DNA of 36,559 nt from Acidaminococcus hominis (GTDB taxonomy: Bacteria; Bacillota; Negativicutes; Acidaminococcales; Acidaminococcaceae): NCBI RefSeq assembly GCF_021044795.1, contig NZ_JAJNOP010000022.1; one strand, written 5' to 3'. The notes under the pieces were generated by a model. It was not told the DNA's origin. It made no database searches and saw nothing but the letters and a program-made list of their open reading frames with translations. Below are positions 24,384 through 33,349 of the stretch, piece after piece; within the stretch, counting starts at the first letter, position 1; the number at the start of each line of letters is the position of its first letter. The position numbers and the translations under genes are program-made.

Positions 24384-24510
24384 AACGCTTTGCGCTCATA
24401 TCCAATTCTCAAGGCTATATGCCGCAGAGAATTGGTTAATATGAGCCATGTGATAGCGGCCTGCAAAGCGAACCTGGAAGGTGAAGCTGAGCAGCATGCC
24501 GCGAACCACT
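24384..24510 (+). repeat. H1 structured module, forward, in hairpin site p
   Basis: Between CCCCTT (24377-24382) and AGGGG (24512-24516). Ends AACGCTTTGCGCTC and GCGAACCACT; arms CCAATTCTC/GAGAATTGG; core GAGCCATGTGATAGC. Confidence 0.85.
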
Positions 24511-24603
24511 CAGGGGCCGGTCTTAGGCCACTAATGGTCATCTTCTTATCAGCAACTATATTTTGGATTTTACTTGACCAGTGGTGGCCTGGACGCCTAC
24601 CAC

Positions 24604-24731
24604 AAGCGTTGCGTTCGCGTCCAAACAGCGATACAAGTATTCCAGAAGCTGTTTGGTGTACGCGAGCCATGTGATAGCTGCCCAGGAATTGAGCCCGTAG
24701 GGCGAAAATGACTGGCTAGCAGCGAACCACT
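24604..24731 (+). repeat. H1 structured module, forward, in hairpin site q
   Basis: Between CCTACCAC (24596-24603) and GTGGTAGG (24732-24739). Ends AAGCGTTGCG and GCGAACCACT; arms CCAAACAGC/GCTGTTTGG; core GAGCCATGTGATAGC. Site q carries H1 in the opposite orientation at 872-999 and 9166-9294. Confidence 0.85.
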
Positions 24732-25200
24732 GTGGTAGGTGTCAGCCGCTAGGCTGACGAAGGAAGTTTAAAACCATACTTTATGCTTCAAACAAAGTAT
24801 AATTATATTGCTATTTTAATATTATTAGAACTCTCTTCGTCGCCTTCCGGCGCCACTTCCCTCACTCTTGATGGAAGTCAAAACTTATGTACCACCACGT
24901 TTCTAAAATTACATTTTATTGAGCACAATGTGGGGGTGGAAAAGAAGAATAAAATACATTGTTATTGCGAATTTTGTAGAGAAGCTGACCTCGCGCGCGG
25001 GCGGGCGCAGGTGGCGCCGAGAGGCGACGGAGAGTGCTCCTTTTGCGGCCTTTGGCCGCATCTGCCTTCCACTTACCAGTGCACTGCTTGGCGTGCACTG
25101 GTAAAGGGGAAGGTGCCGGCGAACTCGCCGGCGGATGGGGTTCAAAAGTAGGATGTCTGCACTACGCCCCGCAGACCGCACGACCTTTTAAAGGCTCCAA

Positions 25201-25329
25201 CCTTTATGCGGCCGCATCCAAACAGCCCGCAGATTCTTCAAGTGGCTGTTTGGTTAATAAGGCCCATGCGATAGCCGTCCAAGAAGCAAGTCCGTCAGGA
25301 CGTAGCTGATTGGAACACGGCGAACCGCT
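25201..25329 (+). repeat. H1 variant 3
   Basis: Arms CAAACAGCC/GGCTGTTTG, core GGCCCATGCGATAGC, terminus GCGAACCGCT. Companion of 9941-10101. Confidence 0.7.
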
Positions 25330-25359
25330 GGGGGGAGCTGGCAGCCGCAGGCTGACTAA

Positions 25360-25478
25360 GGGAGTCGTATCCATTTCTCAAGGCCTTGGCCGTAGAGAAA
25401 TGGAATATACGACCCCTGCGACAGCCGTCCAGGAGCCAAACCTGCAAGGTGACGGCGACTGGAATACGGCGAACCGCT
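25360..25478 (+). repeat. H1 variant 2, forward
   Basis: Starts GGGAGTCGTATCC, arms CCATTTCTC/GAGAAATGG, core CCCCTGCGACAGCC, terminus GCGAACCGCT; followed directly by a tail module. Confidence 0.75.
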
Positions 25479-25522
25479 CGGGGATTCCCGGCACCACATC
25501 ACTTCAGGTTTGCGGACCGCAC

Positions 25523-25634
25523 GACCAAAATCCAATTTTTCTGTAGTTGAGCTACCGTCCTTCTTGCACTAGCCCCAAAAGGGGACAAACCTTTCCCCTC
25601 CGGGGAAAATGGCACCGCAGGTGCCAATAGGGGT
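25523..25634 (+). repeat. Module L, internally deleted (block F)
   Basis: GACCAAAATCC joins directly to AATTTTTCTGTAG, so the 5' arm of the main hairpin (about 35 bases) is gone while its 3' arm and the following AGCCCC/GGGG hairpins remain. Confidence 0.65.
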
Positions 25635-25677
25635 TCCCTAGGCCGCCCTGCGGCCCCATATATTCCCAAAAACACCT

Positions 25678-25702
25678 CTACACTTTTCGCAGAAAAGTGT
25701 AG
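25678..25702. other. Perfect hairpin between block F and the flippase gene
   Basis: CTACACTTTTC (25678-25688), loop GCA, GAAAAGTGTAG (25692-25702), followed by a pyrimidine-rich stretch with T5 runs a few bases later. It could be a weak terminator in plus orientation. The rest of 25703-25790 is T/C-rich with no clear signal. Confidence 0.55.
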
Positions 25703-25810
25703 GCCATTTCCTTTTTCTTTTTCACTATTCCCCCTCCCACTTCTTCACCCCCTTTTTAACGCTTAACCAATCGCTTAACGGCTAAATGACCTGTGAAAGG
25801 AGTCACATCC

Positions 25811-27367
25811 ATGGCAGACCGCTTTATGAAAGGAACCTTAATCCTGGCAGCAGCCGGGCTGATGGTGAAGGTACTGGGCTCGGTGAACCGGATCCTGCTC
25901 TCCCGCCTTCTAGGCGGGGAGGGGATTGGGCTCTACCAGATTGCCTACCCCATCTACCTGCTGCTGGTGTCCCTGTCCGCTGCCGGGATTCCTGCGGCCA
26001 TTTCCATTATGATTTCCCAACGGGCCGCTGCCCGGGACCAAAAGGGTGCCCGGCAGGTGCTGTGGACCTCTGTGGGGCTTATGTTCCTGGGGGGCCTTGC
26101 CCTGGCAGCGCTGGCCCTGGGGCTGATTCCCTGGCTCATTGACAGCCATATCATCAAGGACGCCCGGGCCCGGTACGCCATGCTGGCCCTGGTGCCCGCC
26201 ATTGCCATTTCCATCCCTGTCTCCTGTTTCCGGGGGTATTTCCAGGGGTTCCAGGAAATGGTACCCACCGCCGTAAGCCAGATTGCCGAGCAGTTTACCC
26301 GGGTGGTGACCATGGTGATTCTGGCCTATCTGCTGCTGCCCCAGGGACTTCCTATGGCGGCCGCTGGAGCGGCCTTTGGTGCGGTTCCCGGCGCCATTGC
26401 AAGTCTTCTGATTTTAGGAGGCTTCTATTATAAACAGCAGCGCCGCTGGCGCACCCTGGAGAGCGCCTCCGCCGTGACGGAGCGTGTTTCTGTGTCGCGG
26501 ACAGCCTGGCAGATTATCACCCTGGCGCTGCCCGTCACCTGCGCCAATTTGATGGTGCCTGTAGTGTCCGGGATTGAGATGATTTTGGTCCCCGACCGGC
26601 TGCTGGCGGCCGGCTTTACCGTAGCCGCCTCCACCCAGGCTCTGGGGTATTTGTCCGGCATGGCCATGCCTCTGGTGAACATGGGAACCATTCCCACCAA
26701 CTCCCTGGCCGCCTCCGTGGTCCCCGCCATCAGCGAGGCCAAAGTGCTCCATCGCAGGGACCTGATGCAGGACAAAGCCCAGCGGGCCATCCGCTTCTTT
26801 TTGCTGCTGAATCTCCCGGCCGCAGTGGGCGTCTGCGTACTGGGGGCGCCGTTCTCCCGGCTTTTGTACGGCACCAGCCACGCCGGCGCGGTGATCACCG
26901 CCCTGGCCCCGGCCATCTTCTTTCTGGGGCTTCACCAGGTGTCCACGGCTATCCTTCAGGGCCTGGGGCATACCCGGATTCCCATGATCAATATGCTGCT
27001 GAGCCTGGTGGTGAAGGTCAGCCTGCTGTGGGTCCTGGCCGCCAACCCCGCCTATAACATTTTGGGGGCCGCCTGGGCCACCGACGCCAACCTGGCCCTG
27101 GCCGGCTGCGCCAATGTATTTTTCATGTATAAGACCGACAAAATCACCTTCCCTTTTGTCCATCTGGGACGGATACTCATCGCTTCCGCCGTCATGGGAG
27201 GCGCCGTCCTTTTTGCCTGGAAGAACGTCCTGTCCAAGGCCCTGCCCTTCGTTCCCGGCATCTTGGCCACCGTGGCCCTGGGGGCTGCCCTGTATCTGGC
27301 CGCCCTGCTGCTGACGAAAGAAGTAAGCGTAGGGGAGCTGAAAAAACTGCTCAAGAGAAAAAACTAA
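25811..27367 (+). CDS. MOP-superfamily polysaccharide/lipid flippase (SpoVB/MurJ-like)
   Basis: A 518-residue integral membrane protein with about 14 hydrophobic segments, starting ADRFMKGTLILAAAGLMVKVLGSVNRILLSRLLGGEGIGLYQ, the typical first helix and loop of the SpoVB/RfbX/MurJ-type exporters. These flip undecaprenyl-linked glycans or lipid II across the membrane. Its place directly before mazG matches the Firmicute spoVB/yabM-mazG order, favouring a cell-wall precursor or polysaccharide role; a spore role is not implied. ATG 25811 lies eight bases after AAAGGAGT (25796-25802 region). No convincing promoter lies in the preceding 100 bases. Downstream spacing of 12 bases indicates an operon with mazG. 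Confidence 0.88.
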   Translation: MADRFMKGTLILAAAGLMVKVLGSVNRILLSRLLGGEGIGLYQIAYPIYLLLVSLSAAGIPAAISIMISQRAAARDQKGARQVLWTSVGLMFLGGLALAALALGLIPWLIDSHIIKDARARYAMLALVPAIAISIPVSCFRGYFQGFQEMVPTAVSQIAEQFTRVVTMVILAYLLLPQGLPMAAAGAAFGAVPGAIASLLILGGFYYKQQRRWRTLESASAVTERVSVSRTAWQIITLALPVTCANLMVPVVSGIEMILVPDRLLAAGFTVAASTQALGYLSGMAMPLVNMGTIPTNSLAASVVPAISEAKVLHRRDLMQDKAQRAIRFFLLLNLPAAVGVCVLGAPFSRLLYGTSHAGAVITALAPAIFFLGLHQVSTAILQGLGHTRIPMINMLLSLVVKVSLLWVLAANPAYNILGAAWATDANLALAGCANVFFMYKTDKITFPFVHLGRILIASAVMGGAVLFAWKNVLSKALPFVPGILATVALGAALYLAALLLTKEVSVGELKKLLKRKN

Positions 27368-27379
27368 GGAGGCAACACC

Positions 27380-28198
27380 ATGCATAAACCCATTCCCCCT
27401 GCACCCACTACCCCTGGCGTGCTGGACCTGCGTCCGCTGATCCAGCTGGTGCAGGTACTCCGTGAGCCCGGGGGCTGCCCCTGGGACCAGGTCCAAACCC
27501 ACCGTTCCATGCGCCGGGAGCTGGTGGAGGAGGTCTACGAAATGCTGGAGGCCATTGACGATAATGATGTTGCCGGTATGCGGGAAGAGCTGGGGGACGT
27601 GCTCCTCCAGGTGGTCTTCCACGCCCGGCTGGCCGAGGAGGACGGACTGTTTTCCATGCAGGACATCATCACCGACGTGGTGGACAAGCTGGTTTACCGC
27701 CACCCCCACGTGTTTGGCGATACCCAGGTGGACGGGGCGGCCCAGGTGGTGGCCAACTGGGAAACCCTGAAGGCCAAGGAGAAGACCGACCGGAAAAGCG
27801 TCCTGGACGGCATTGCCAAGGGCCTGCCCTCTCTCATGCGGGCCTACAAACTTAGCGCCAAAGCCGCCAAAACGGGCTTTGACTGGCCGGACGCCCCTGC
27901 CGCAAGGCAGAAGGTGGACGAGGAACTTTTGGAGCTCCAGGAGGCCGCAGAGGCCGGAGACGGGGACCACACCGAGGAAGAACTGGGGGACGCCCTGTTC
28001 GCCCTGGCGGTTTACGCAAGAAAGCTGGAGCTGGAGCCGGAAACGGCCCTGAACCGGGCCTGCAACAAGTTCGACCGGCGTTTTCGGTACGTAGAGGCGC
28101 TGGTAAAGGCTGACCACAGGGAGTGGAAAGACCTGTCTTTGGAGGACCTGACGGCCCTCTGGAACCAGGCAAAACAGCATTTTTCTGTGACTAAATAA
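27380..28198 (+). CDS. mazG: Nucleoside triphosphate pyrophosphohydrolase MazG
   Basis: A 272-residue all-alpha NTP pyrophosphatase that hydrolyses (d)NTPs to monophosphates, thought to sanitise aberrant nucleotides and modulate ppGpp. Two tandem MazG domains are visible. The first (about 20-130) has CPWDQVQTHRSMRRELVEEVYEMLEAI and EELGDVLLQVVFHARLAEE with the metal-binding acids; the second (about 165-265) has VDEELLELQEAAE and EEELGDALFALAVYARKL. The ATG follows AAGGAGG closely. It is cotranscribed with the flippase gene. Confidence 0.95.
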   Translation: MHKPIPPAPTTPGVLDLRPLIQLVQVLREPGGCPWDQVQTHRSMRRELVEEVYEMLEAIDDNDVAGMREELGDVLLQVVFHARLAEEDGLFSMQDIITDVVDKLVYRHPHVFGDTQVDGAAQVVANWETLKAKEKTDRKSVLDGIAKGLPSLMRAYKLSAKAAKTGFDWPDAPAARQKVDEELLELQEAAEAGDGDHTEEELGDALFALAVYARKLELEPETALNRACNKFDRRFRYVEALVKADHREWKDLSLEDLTALWNQAKQHFSVTK

Positions 28199-28225
28199 AA
28201 AACACGTGCATTTTTACTGGGTTTG

Positions 28226-28234
28226 TGCTACTAT
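28226..28234 (+). promoter_or_regulatory. Possible extended -10 for hup
   Basis: TGC followed by TACTAT (28229-28234); no good -35 at the right spacing. About 55 bases upstream of the HU start. Confidence 0.35.
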
Positions 28235-28288
28235 GTCTACAGTCGGGCGCCATTAGAAGGGCGCAATAAGTATTTAGGAGGATTTCTT

Positions 28289-28564
28289 ATGAACAAAAGT
28301 GAACTGATCTCTGAAGTTGCGTCTAAAACCGCTCTGCCGAAAAAAGACGCTGAAAAGGCCGTAAACGCATTTATCGATACCGTTAAAGAAGCCGTTGCCA
28401 AGGATGACAAGGTACAGCTGATTGGTTTTGGTACTTTCGAAGCTCGGGTTCGCAATGCTCGCAGCGGCAAAAATCCTCGTACCGGTGCAACCATCCAAAT
28501 CGAAGAAGCTAGAGTTCCCGCTTTCAAAGCCGGCAAAGCTTTCAAGGATGCCGTAAACAAGTAA
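28289..28564 (+). CDS. hup: HU-family DNA-binding protein
   Basis: A 91-residue histone-like protein that bends and compacts DNA as a homodimer. MNKSELISEVASKTALPKKDAEKAVNAF forms the helical part; the beta-arm region carries GFGTFEARVRNARSGKNPRTG with the family signature and the DNA-intercalating proline (RNPRTG-type, here KNPRTG). The start is ATG 28289 after TTAGGAGGATT; the frame continues upstream only through untranslated leader. It is followed at once by its own terminator, consistent with a highly expressed single gene. Confidence 0.97.
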   Translation: MNKSELISEVASKTALPKKDAEKAVNAFIDTVKEAVAKDDKVQLIGFGTFEARVRNARSGKNPRTGATIQIEEARVPAFKAGKAFKDAVNK

Positions 28565-28576
28565 TTGCTCTGCACT

Positions 28577-28613
28577 GCAGCCTGATGCCCCGGGTATCAG
28601 GTTGCTTTTTTTC
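28577..28613 (+). terminator. Intrinsic terminator after hup
   Basis: GCAGCCTGAT (from 28577) pairs with ATCAGGTTGC (to 28605) with one G-T pair, then seven or more T (28606-28612). Confidence 0.9.
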
Positions 28614-28645
28614 TCTGGGTTTGAACAAACAGGAAAGGATGGACC

Positions 28646-28954
28646 ATGACAGCAAAAAGAAAGATTCCTCGTTACTTTGTACTGGGACTGGCAGCCATTC
28701 TAAGCCTTTTTCTGTTTCGTGTAGCCAGCCAAGGCTATGACCTTTACTGCGTCCACAAGGAAACGGTGAAAACCCAGGCGAAGGTGGATTCCCTGAAAAA
28801 GGAAAACGCCCAGCTGGAACAGGAGAAGGAAAACTTGGGAGACATTCGCTACATCGAGAAGGTCGCCCGCAATGAGCACAACATGGTGGGAAAGAACGAG
28901 ATCCCCTTGTTTATGATTGACGGTAAGGACAAAGCCAAAGCTTCCGGGAAATAG
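28646..28954 (+). CDS. divIC: Septum formation initiator, FtsB/DivIC family
   Basis: A 102-residue bitopic membrane protein: short basic cytoplasmic N-terminus (TAKRKIPR), one membrane helix (about 9-28), then a coiled coil (about 38-70, VDSLKKENAQLEQEKENL) and the conserved IRYIEKVARNEHNMVGKNEIP segment. Proteins of this family form a heterotrimer with FtsL and DivIB/FtsQ at the division septum. Its place between hup and the S1 gene is the usual Firmicute arrangement. The ribosome site is GGAAAGGA. The last codons form the 5' arm of the transcription terminator, so C-terminal residues (KASGK) are constrained by RNA structure. Confidence 0.9.
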   Translation: MTAKRKIPRYFVLGLAAILSLFLFRVASQGYDLYCVHKETVKTQAKVDSLKKENAQLEQEKENLGDIRYIEKVARNEHNMVGKNEIPLFMIDGKDKAKASGK

Positions 28955-28973
28955 TTCCTGGAAGCTTGTTTTT
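28938..28973 (+). terminator. Intrinsic terminator overlapping the divIC stop codon
   Basis: AAGCTTCCGGGAA (28938-28950) pairs with TTCCTGGAAGCTT (28955-28967). The loop ATAG contains the TAG stop (28952-28954). A T-run follows (28969-28973). Confidence 0.88.
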
Positions 28974-29061
28974 ATAGTATCTACAGGAAGCCCCGCTTCC
29001 AGAAACCTCCGAAAGCGCCTAAAAAGGCCGCCAATTCGCAGGAACTCAGTTATTTTGCGTC

Positions 29062-29091
29062 TTGACGAACTTTCCTTAACAACGGTATAAT
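29062..29091 (+). promoter_or_regulatory. Promoter of the S1-tilS-hpt-ftsH operon
   Basis: TTGACG (29062-29067) and a perfect TATAAT (29086-29091), 18 bases apart, about 42 bases before the S1 start. Confidence 0.8.
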
Positions 29092-29132
29092 GGTTAACGT
29101 AACAATACTTTTAAGGAGGATGTCTTTCACCT

Positions 29133-29606
29133 ATGGCTTTGGATAAGGGAGCTGTGATAGAAGGGGTAGTCACCGGGATTACCAACTTCGGAGCTTTTGT
29201 GCAATTACCGGAAAATAAAGTGGGTTTGATTCACATTTCTGAGGTGTCTAACGTATTCGTTAAGGATGTACATGACTTCCTGAAGGTCAAAGAGAAAGTC
29301 ACGGTGAAAGTCGTTTCCATCGACGATAAAGGCAAAATCGGGTTGTCTCTGAAGGCCCTGATGCCGGCCGCACAGCCGGAAGCCGAAAAGAGAACCGGGG
29401 AACCCAAACATTTTGAATCGCGGCGTTTTGAGAACAAACGGCCGGAAGGCAAGCATTTTCATGCTGGCGCGCCCAAGGCAGCAGGTCCTATGTCCTTTGA
29501 GGACAAGCTGTCCCGCTTTATGAAAGAAAGCGATGACCGCCTGCTGGATCTCAAACGGAATACAGAATCAAAACGGGGCGGCCGCGGTGCCCGCAGAGGA
29601 GATTAA
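29133..29606 (+). CDS. S1-domain RNA-binding protein (YabR-like)
   Basis: A 157-residue protein with one S1/OB-fold domain (about 1-75: GAVIEGVVTGITNFGAFVQL...GLIHISEVS...VKVVSIDDKGKIGLSLK) and a basic, Arg/Lys/Gly-rich tail with RRFENKRPEGKHF and the end SKRGGRGARRGD. Such proteins bind RNA or ribosomes; the Bacillus homologue YabR is poorly understood. The start ATG 29133 lies 12 bases after AAGGAGG (29113-29119), slightly longer than usual; an ATG at 29120 is in another frame. The stop codon shares one base with the tilS start. Confidence 0.9.
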   Translation: MALDKGAVIEGVVTGITNFGAFVQLPENKVGLIHISEVSNVFVKDVHDFLKVKEKVTVKVVSIDDKGKIGLSLKALMPAAQPEAEKRTGEPKHFESRRFENKRPEGKHFHAGAPKAAGPMSFEDKLSRFMKESDDRLLDLKRNTESKRGGRGARRGD

Positions 29607-30724
29607 TGGACACGAAAGGTACTTCCTCGGAAGTACCTTTTTTTGTTTCAGAGGCTTGCTGTAAGGACCCGGAGAACAAGCTTCTGGAACTGGTGCGGCG
29701 GAGCCCCCTGTGGCAGAGCGGCACCACCGTCCTGGCAGCCTGCTCGGGAGGCGCCGATTCCCTGGCCCTCACCGACGCCATGCTGGACGCCGGCGCCCTG
29801 GACCGGGTGGATATCCTGGTTGCCCATGTGCAGCACCACCTGCGAGGGGACGAAGCCGAACGGGACGCCCAGCTGGTGGAAGCCTACTGCAAGGAGCAGG
29901 GGGCGGCCTTTGTCCGACTGGACATTAACCCCAAAGCCCTGGCTGAAGGGGCGGGGCTTTCCCTGGAGGACGCCGCCCGGCGCCTGCGCTATGAGGCCCT
30001 GGAAGGCTGCCGCAAAAGGGTGGGGGCCAGCGCCATCTTTACCGCCCATCACCTGGACGACCAGGCCGAAACGGTGCTGTTAAACCTCCTAAGGGGGGCG
30101 GGCACCCGGGGCTTTCGGGGCATGCTGCCGGTCAAGGGCTACGTAGCAAGACCCCTTCTGGCAGCCACCCGCCAGGATACCGAAGCCTATTGCAGGGCCC
30201 GGCATTTGCATTACTGCACGGACAGCACCAACGACGATACGGCCCTGCGCAGGAACTGGGTCCGCAAGGTGCTTTTGCCCCTGCTCAGGGAGCAGAATCC
30301 CCGGATTGCCGTCCAGTTGGCCCAAAGCGCTGCGGTGGCAGCCTGGGATGAGGAATGCCTGGGAGAACTGGCCACGGCCTATACCCAGGACCACCAGAAA
30401 CGCACCCCGGAAGGCCTGGTGCTGGACACCGGCACCGACTTTCTGGCCCTGCCCCTGGCCGTCAGCACCCGGATTCTCCGCCAGCTGGTGGAGGACGCCG
30501 GAGGCAGCGAAATGCGCTTTGACCAGGTGCAGCAGCTATACCAATTGATTTTGCGGGGCATCGGGGGCAAGTCCCTGGACGTACCGGGAAAGGTACGGGT
30601 GACCTACCGCCAGGGCAGGCTCACCGCCCGTAAAAATACCATCGCCCGCAGCAAGGAGCGGGCAGCCAAATACCAAAAAAAGGAGCAGCAGCGAAAATGC
30701 ATGAAAATATCGAAAGAGTACTGA
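29606..30724 (+). CDS. tilS: tRNA(Ile)-lysidine synthase
   Basis: A 372-residue enzyme that uses ATP to attach lysine to C34 of the CAU anticodon of tRNA-Ile2, so it reads AUA. The N-terminal PP-loop ATPase has SGGADS at 47-52 and the family motif AHHLDDQAETVLLNLLRG. A shortened C-terminal region follows (homologues range from about 310 to 470 residues). The ATG at 29606 overlaps the S1 stop by one base with a GAGGAG ribosome site inside the S1 gene. The first 15 codons contain a complete intrinsic terminator, and no in-frame ATG, GTG or TTG replaces this start before residue 30. The 3' end overlaps hpt by 28 bases. Confidence 0.92.
   Translation: MDTKGTSSEVPFFVSEACCKDPENKLLELVRRSPLWQSGTTVLAACSGGADSLALTDAMLDAGALDRVDILVAHVQHHLRGDEAERDAQLVEAYCKEQGAAFVRLDINPKALAEGAGLSLEDAARRLRYEALEGCRKRVGASAIFTAHHLDDQAETVLLNLLRGAGTRGFRGMLPVKGYVARPLLAATRQDTEAYCRARHLHYCTDSTNDDTALRRNWVRKVLLPLLREQNPRIAVQLAQSAAVAAWDEECLGELATAYTQDHQKRTPEGLVLDTGTDFLALPLAVSTRILRQLVEDAGGSEMRFDQVQQLYQLILRGIGGKSLDVPGKVRVTYRQGRLTARKNTIARSKERAAKYQKKEQQRKCMKISKEY
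29615..29644 (+). terminator. Intrinsic terminator inside the 5' end of tilS
   Basis: AAAGGTACTTC (29615-29625) pairs with GAAGTACCTTT (29630-29640) around the loop CTCG, followed by an uninterrupted T-run to 29644. It starts nine bases into tilS and is read as codons for KGTSSEVPFF. Some transcripts probably end here, after the S1 gene. Confidence 0.8.
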
Positions 30725-31236
30725 TTGACGAAAAATCCCTGAAGGAACGGATTGCCCAGCTGGGTGCCCAAATTAGCAAGGACTACGAAGGCCAGGAACT
30801 GGTGGTCATCGGTCTGCTCAAGGGCGCCGCCTATTTCCTGACGGAACTGACCCAGCACATCACCGTGCCCGTACGCATTGACTTTATCAAAGCCTCCTCC
30901 TATGGCTCCGGCACCACCACCACCGGCAAAGTGGATATCCAATACGATACCTCCCGGAACCTGGCCGGCAAGAACATTCTCCTGGTAGACGACGTCATCG
31001 ACACCGGGCTGACCCTGAAAGCCGTAGGCGAGCTGCTGCGCAACCGCAACCCCAAGACCCTGAAGGTTGCCGCCATGCTGGATAAAAAAGAAAGAAGACT
31101 GGTGAAAGTCCTGCCGGACTACGCCGGTTTTGAGATCCCCGACGAATTTGTCGTGGGCTTTGGTCTGGATTACGATGAAGAATACCGGAACCTGCCCTTT
31201 ATTGGCATTCTCAAGAGATCTGTATATGAAAAATAA
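30697..31236 (+). CDS. hpt: Hypoxanthine phosphoribosyltransferase
   Basis: A 179-residue purine salvage enzyme that makes IMP or GMP from hypoxanthine or guanine and PRPP. The PRPP-binding loop is ILLVDDVIDTGLTL around 94-107 with the paired acids D98/D99. KGAAYFLTELTQHI and DFIKASSYGSGT match the family. The ATG follows AAAGGAG with about 11 bases spacing. It overlaps tilS and precedes ftsH, the conserved tilS-hpt-ftsH order of Firmicutes. Confidence 0.95.
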   Translation: MHENIERVLIDEKSLKERIAQLGAQISKDYEGQELVVIGLLKGAAYFLTELTQHITVPVRIDFIKASSYGSGTTTTGKVDIQYDTSRNLAGKNILLVDDVIDTGLTLKAVGELLRNRNPKTLKVAAMLDKKERRLVKVLPDYAGFEIPDEFVVGFGLDYDEEYRNLPFIGILKRSVYEK

Positions 31237-31293
31237 TGTCCGTGTCTGGAACCCTTCCCATGGAAGCACCTTCAGACAGGAAAGGAGCTGCGC

Positions 31294-33231
<1,938 letters not shown>

Positions 33232-33266
33232 GGCGGGGAGAAGGAAACACATTTACAAACCAAACC

Positions 33267-33297
33267 AAGGGCTGTGCCAGACACAGCCCTTTTTTCC
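33267..33297 (+). terminator. Intrinsic terminator after ftsH
   Basis: AAGGGCTGTG (33267-33276), loop CCAGA, CACAGCCCTT (33282-33291), then TTTT. Confidence 0.93.
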
Positions 33298-33349
33298 AGA
33301 CTTTGTGTTAACGATTCTTTACGTTATGAGAAACGAAAGGATGACGACG

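Larger units (their letters stand above)
23900..25645. repeat. Intergenic palindromic mosaic, block F
   Basis: The most complex block before the tandem array. It holds a B-like module containing K in reverse (23998-24050), H1 reverse (24067-24195), a long B module (24228-24332) with arms TTTCAGCTG/CAGCTGAAA, a core unit from AAACTTCCTC (about 24347) with both site p (24384-24510) and site q (24604-24731) filled by forward H1, an inverted module G (24830-25045), B forward (25045-25140), two H1 variants (25201-25329, 25360-25478), a tail module (25480-25522) and a partly deleted module L (25523-25634). No supported gene. Confidence 0.85.

Noticed and set aside
25793..25810. Upstream GTG start for the flippase gene
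   Set aside because: It lies before and inside the AAAGGAGT ribosome site; ATG 25811 has proper spacing and the family's N-terminus.
31240..31280. Terminator between hpt and ftsH
   Set aside because: Only an imperfect GTCTG/CAGAC hairpin with bulges and no T-run; hpt and ftsH are probably cotranscribed.
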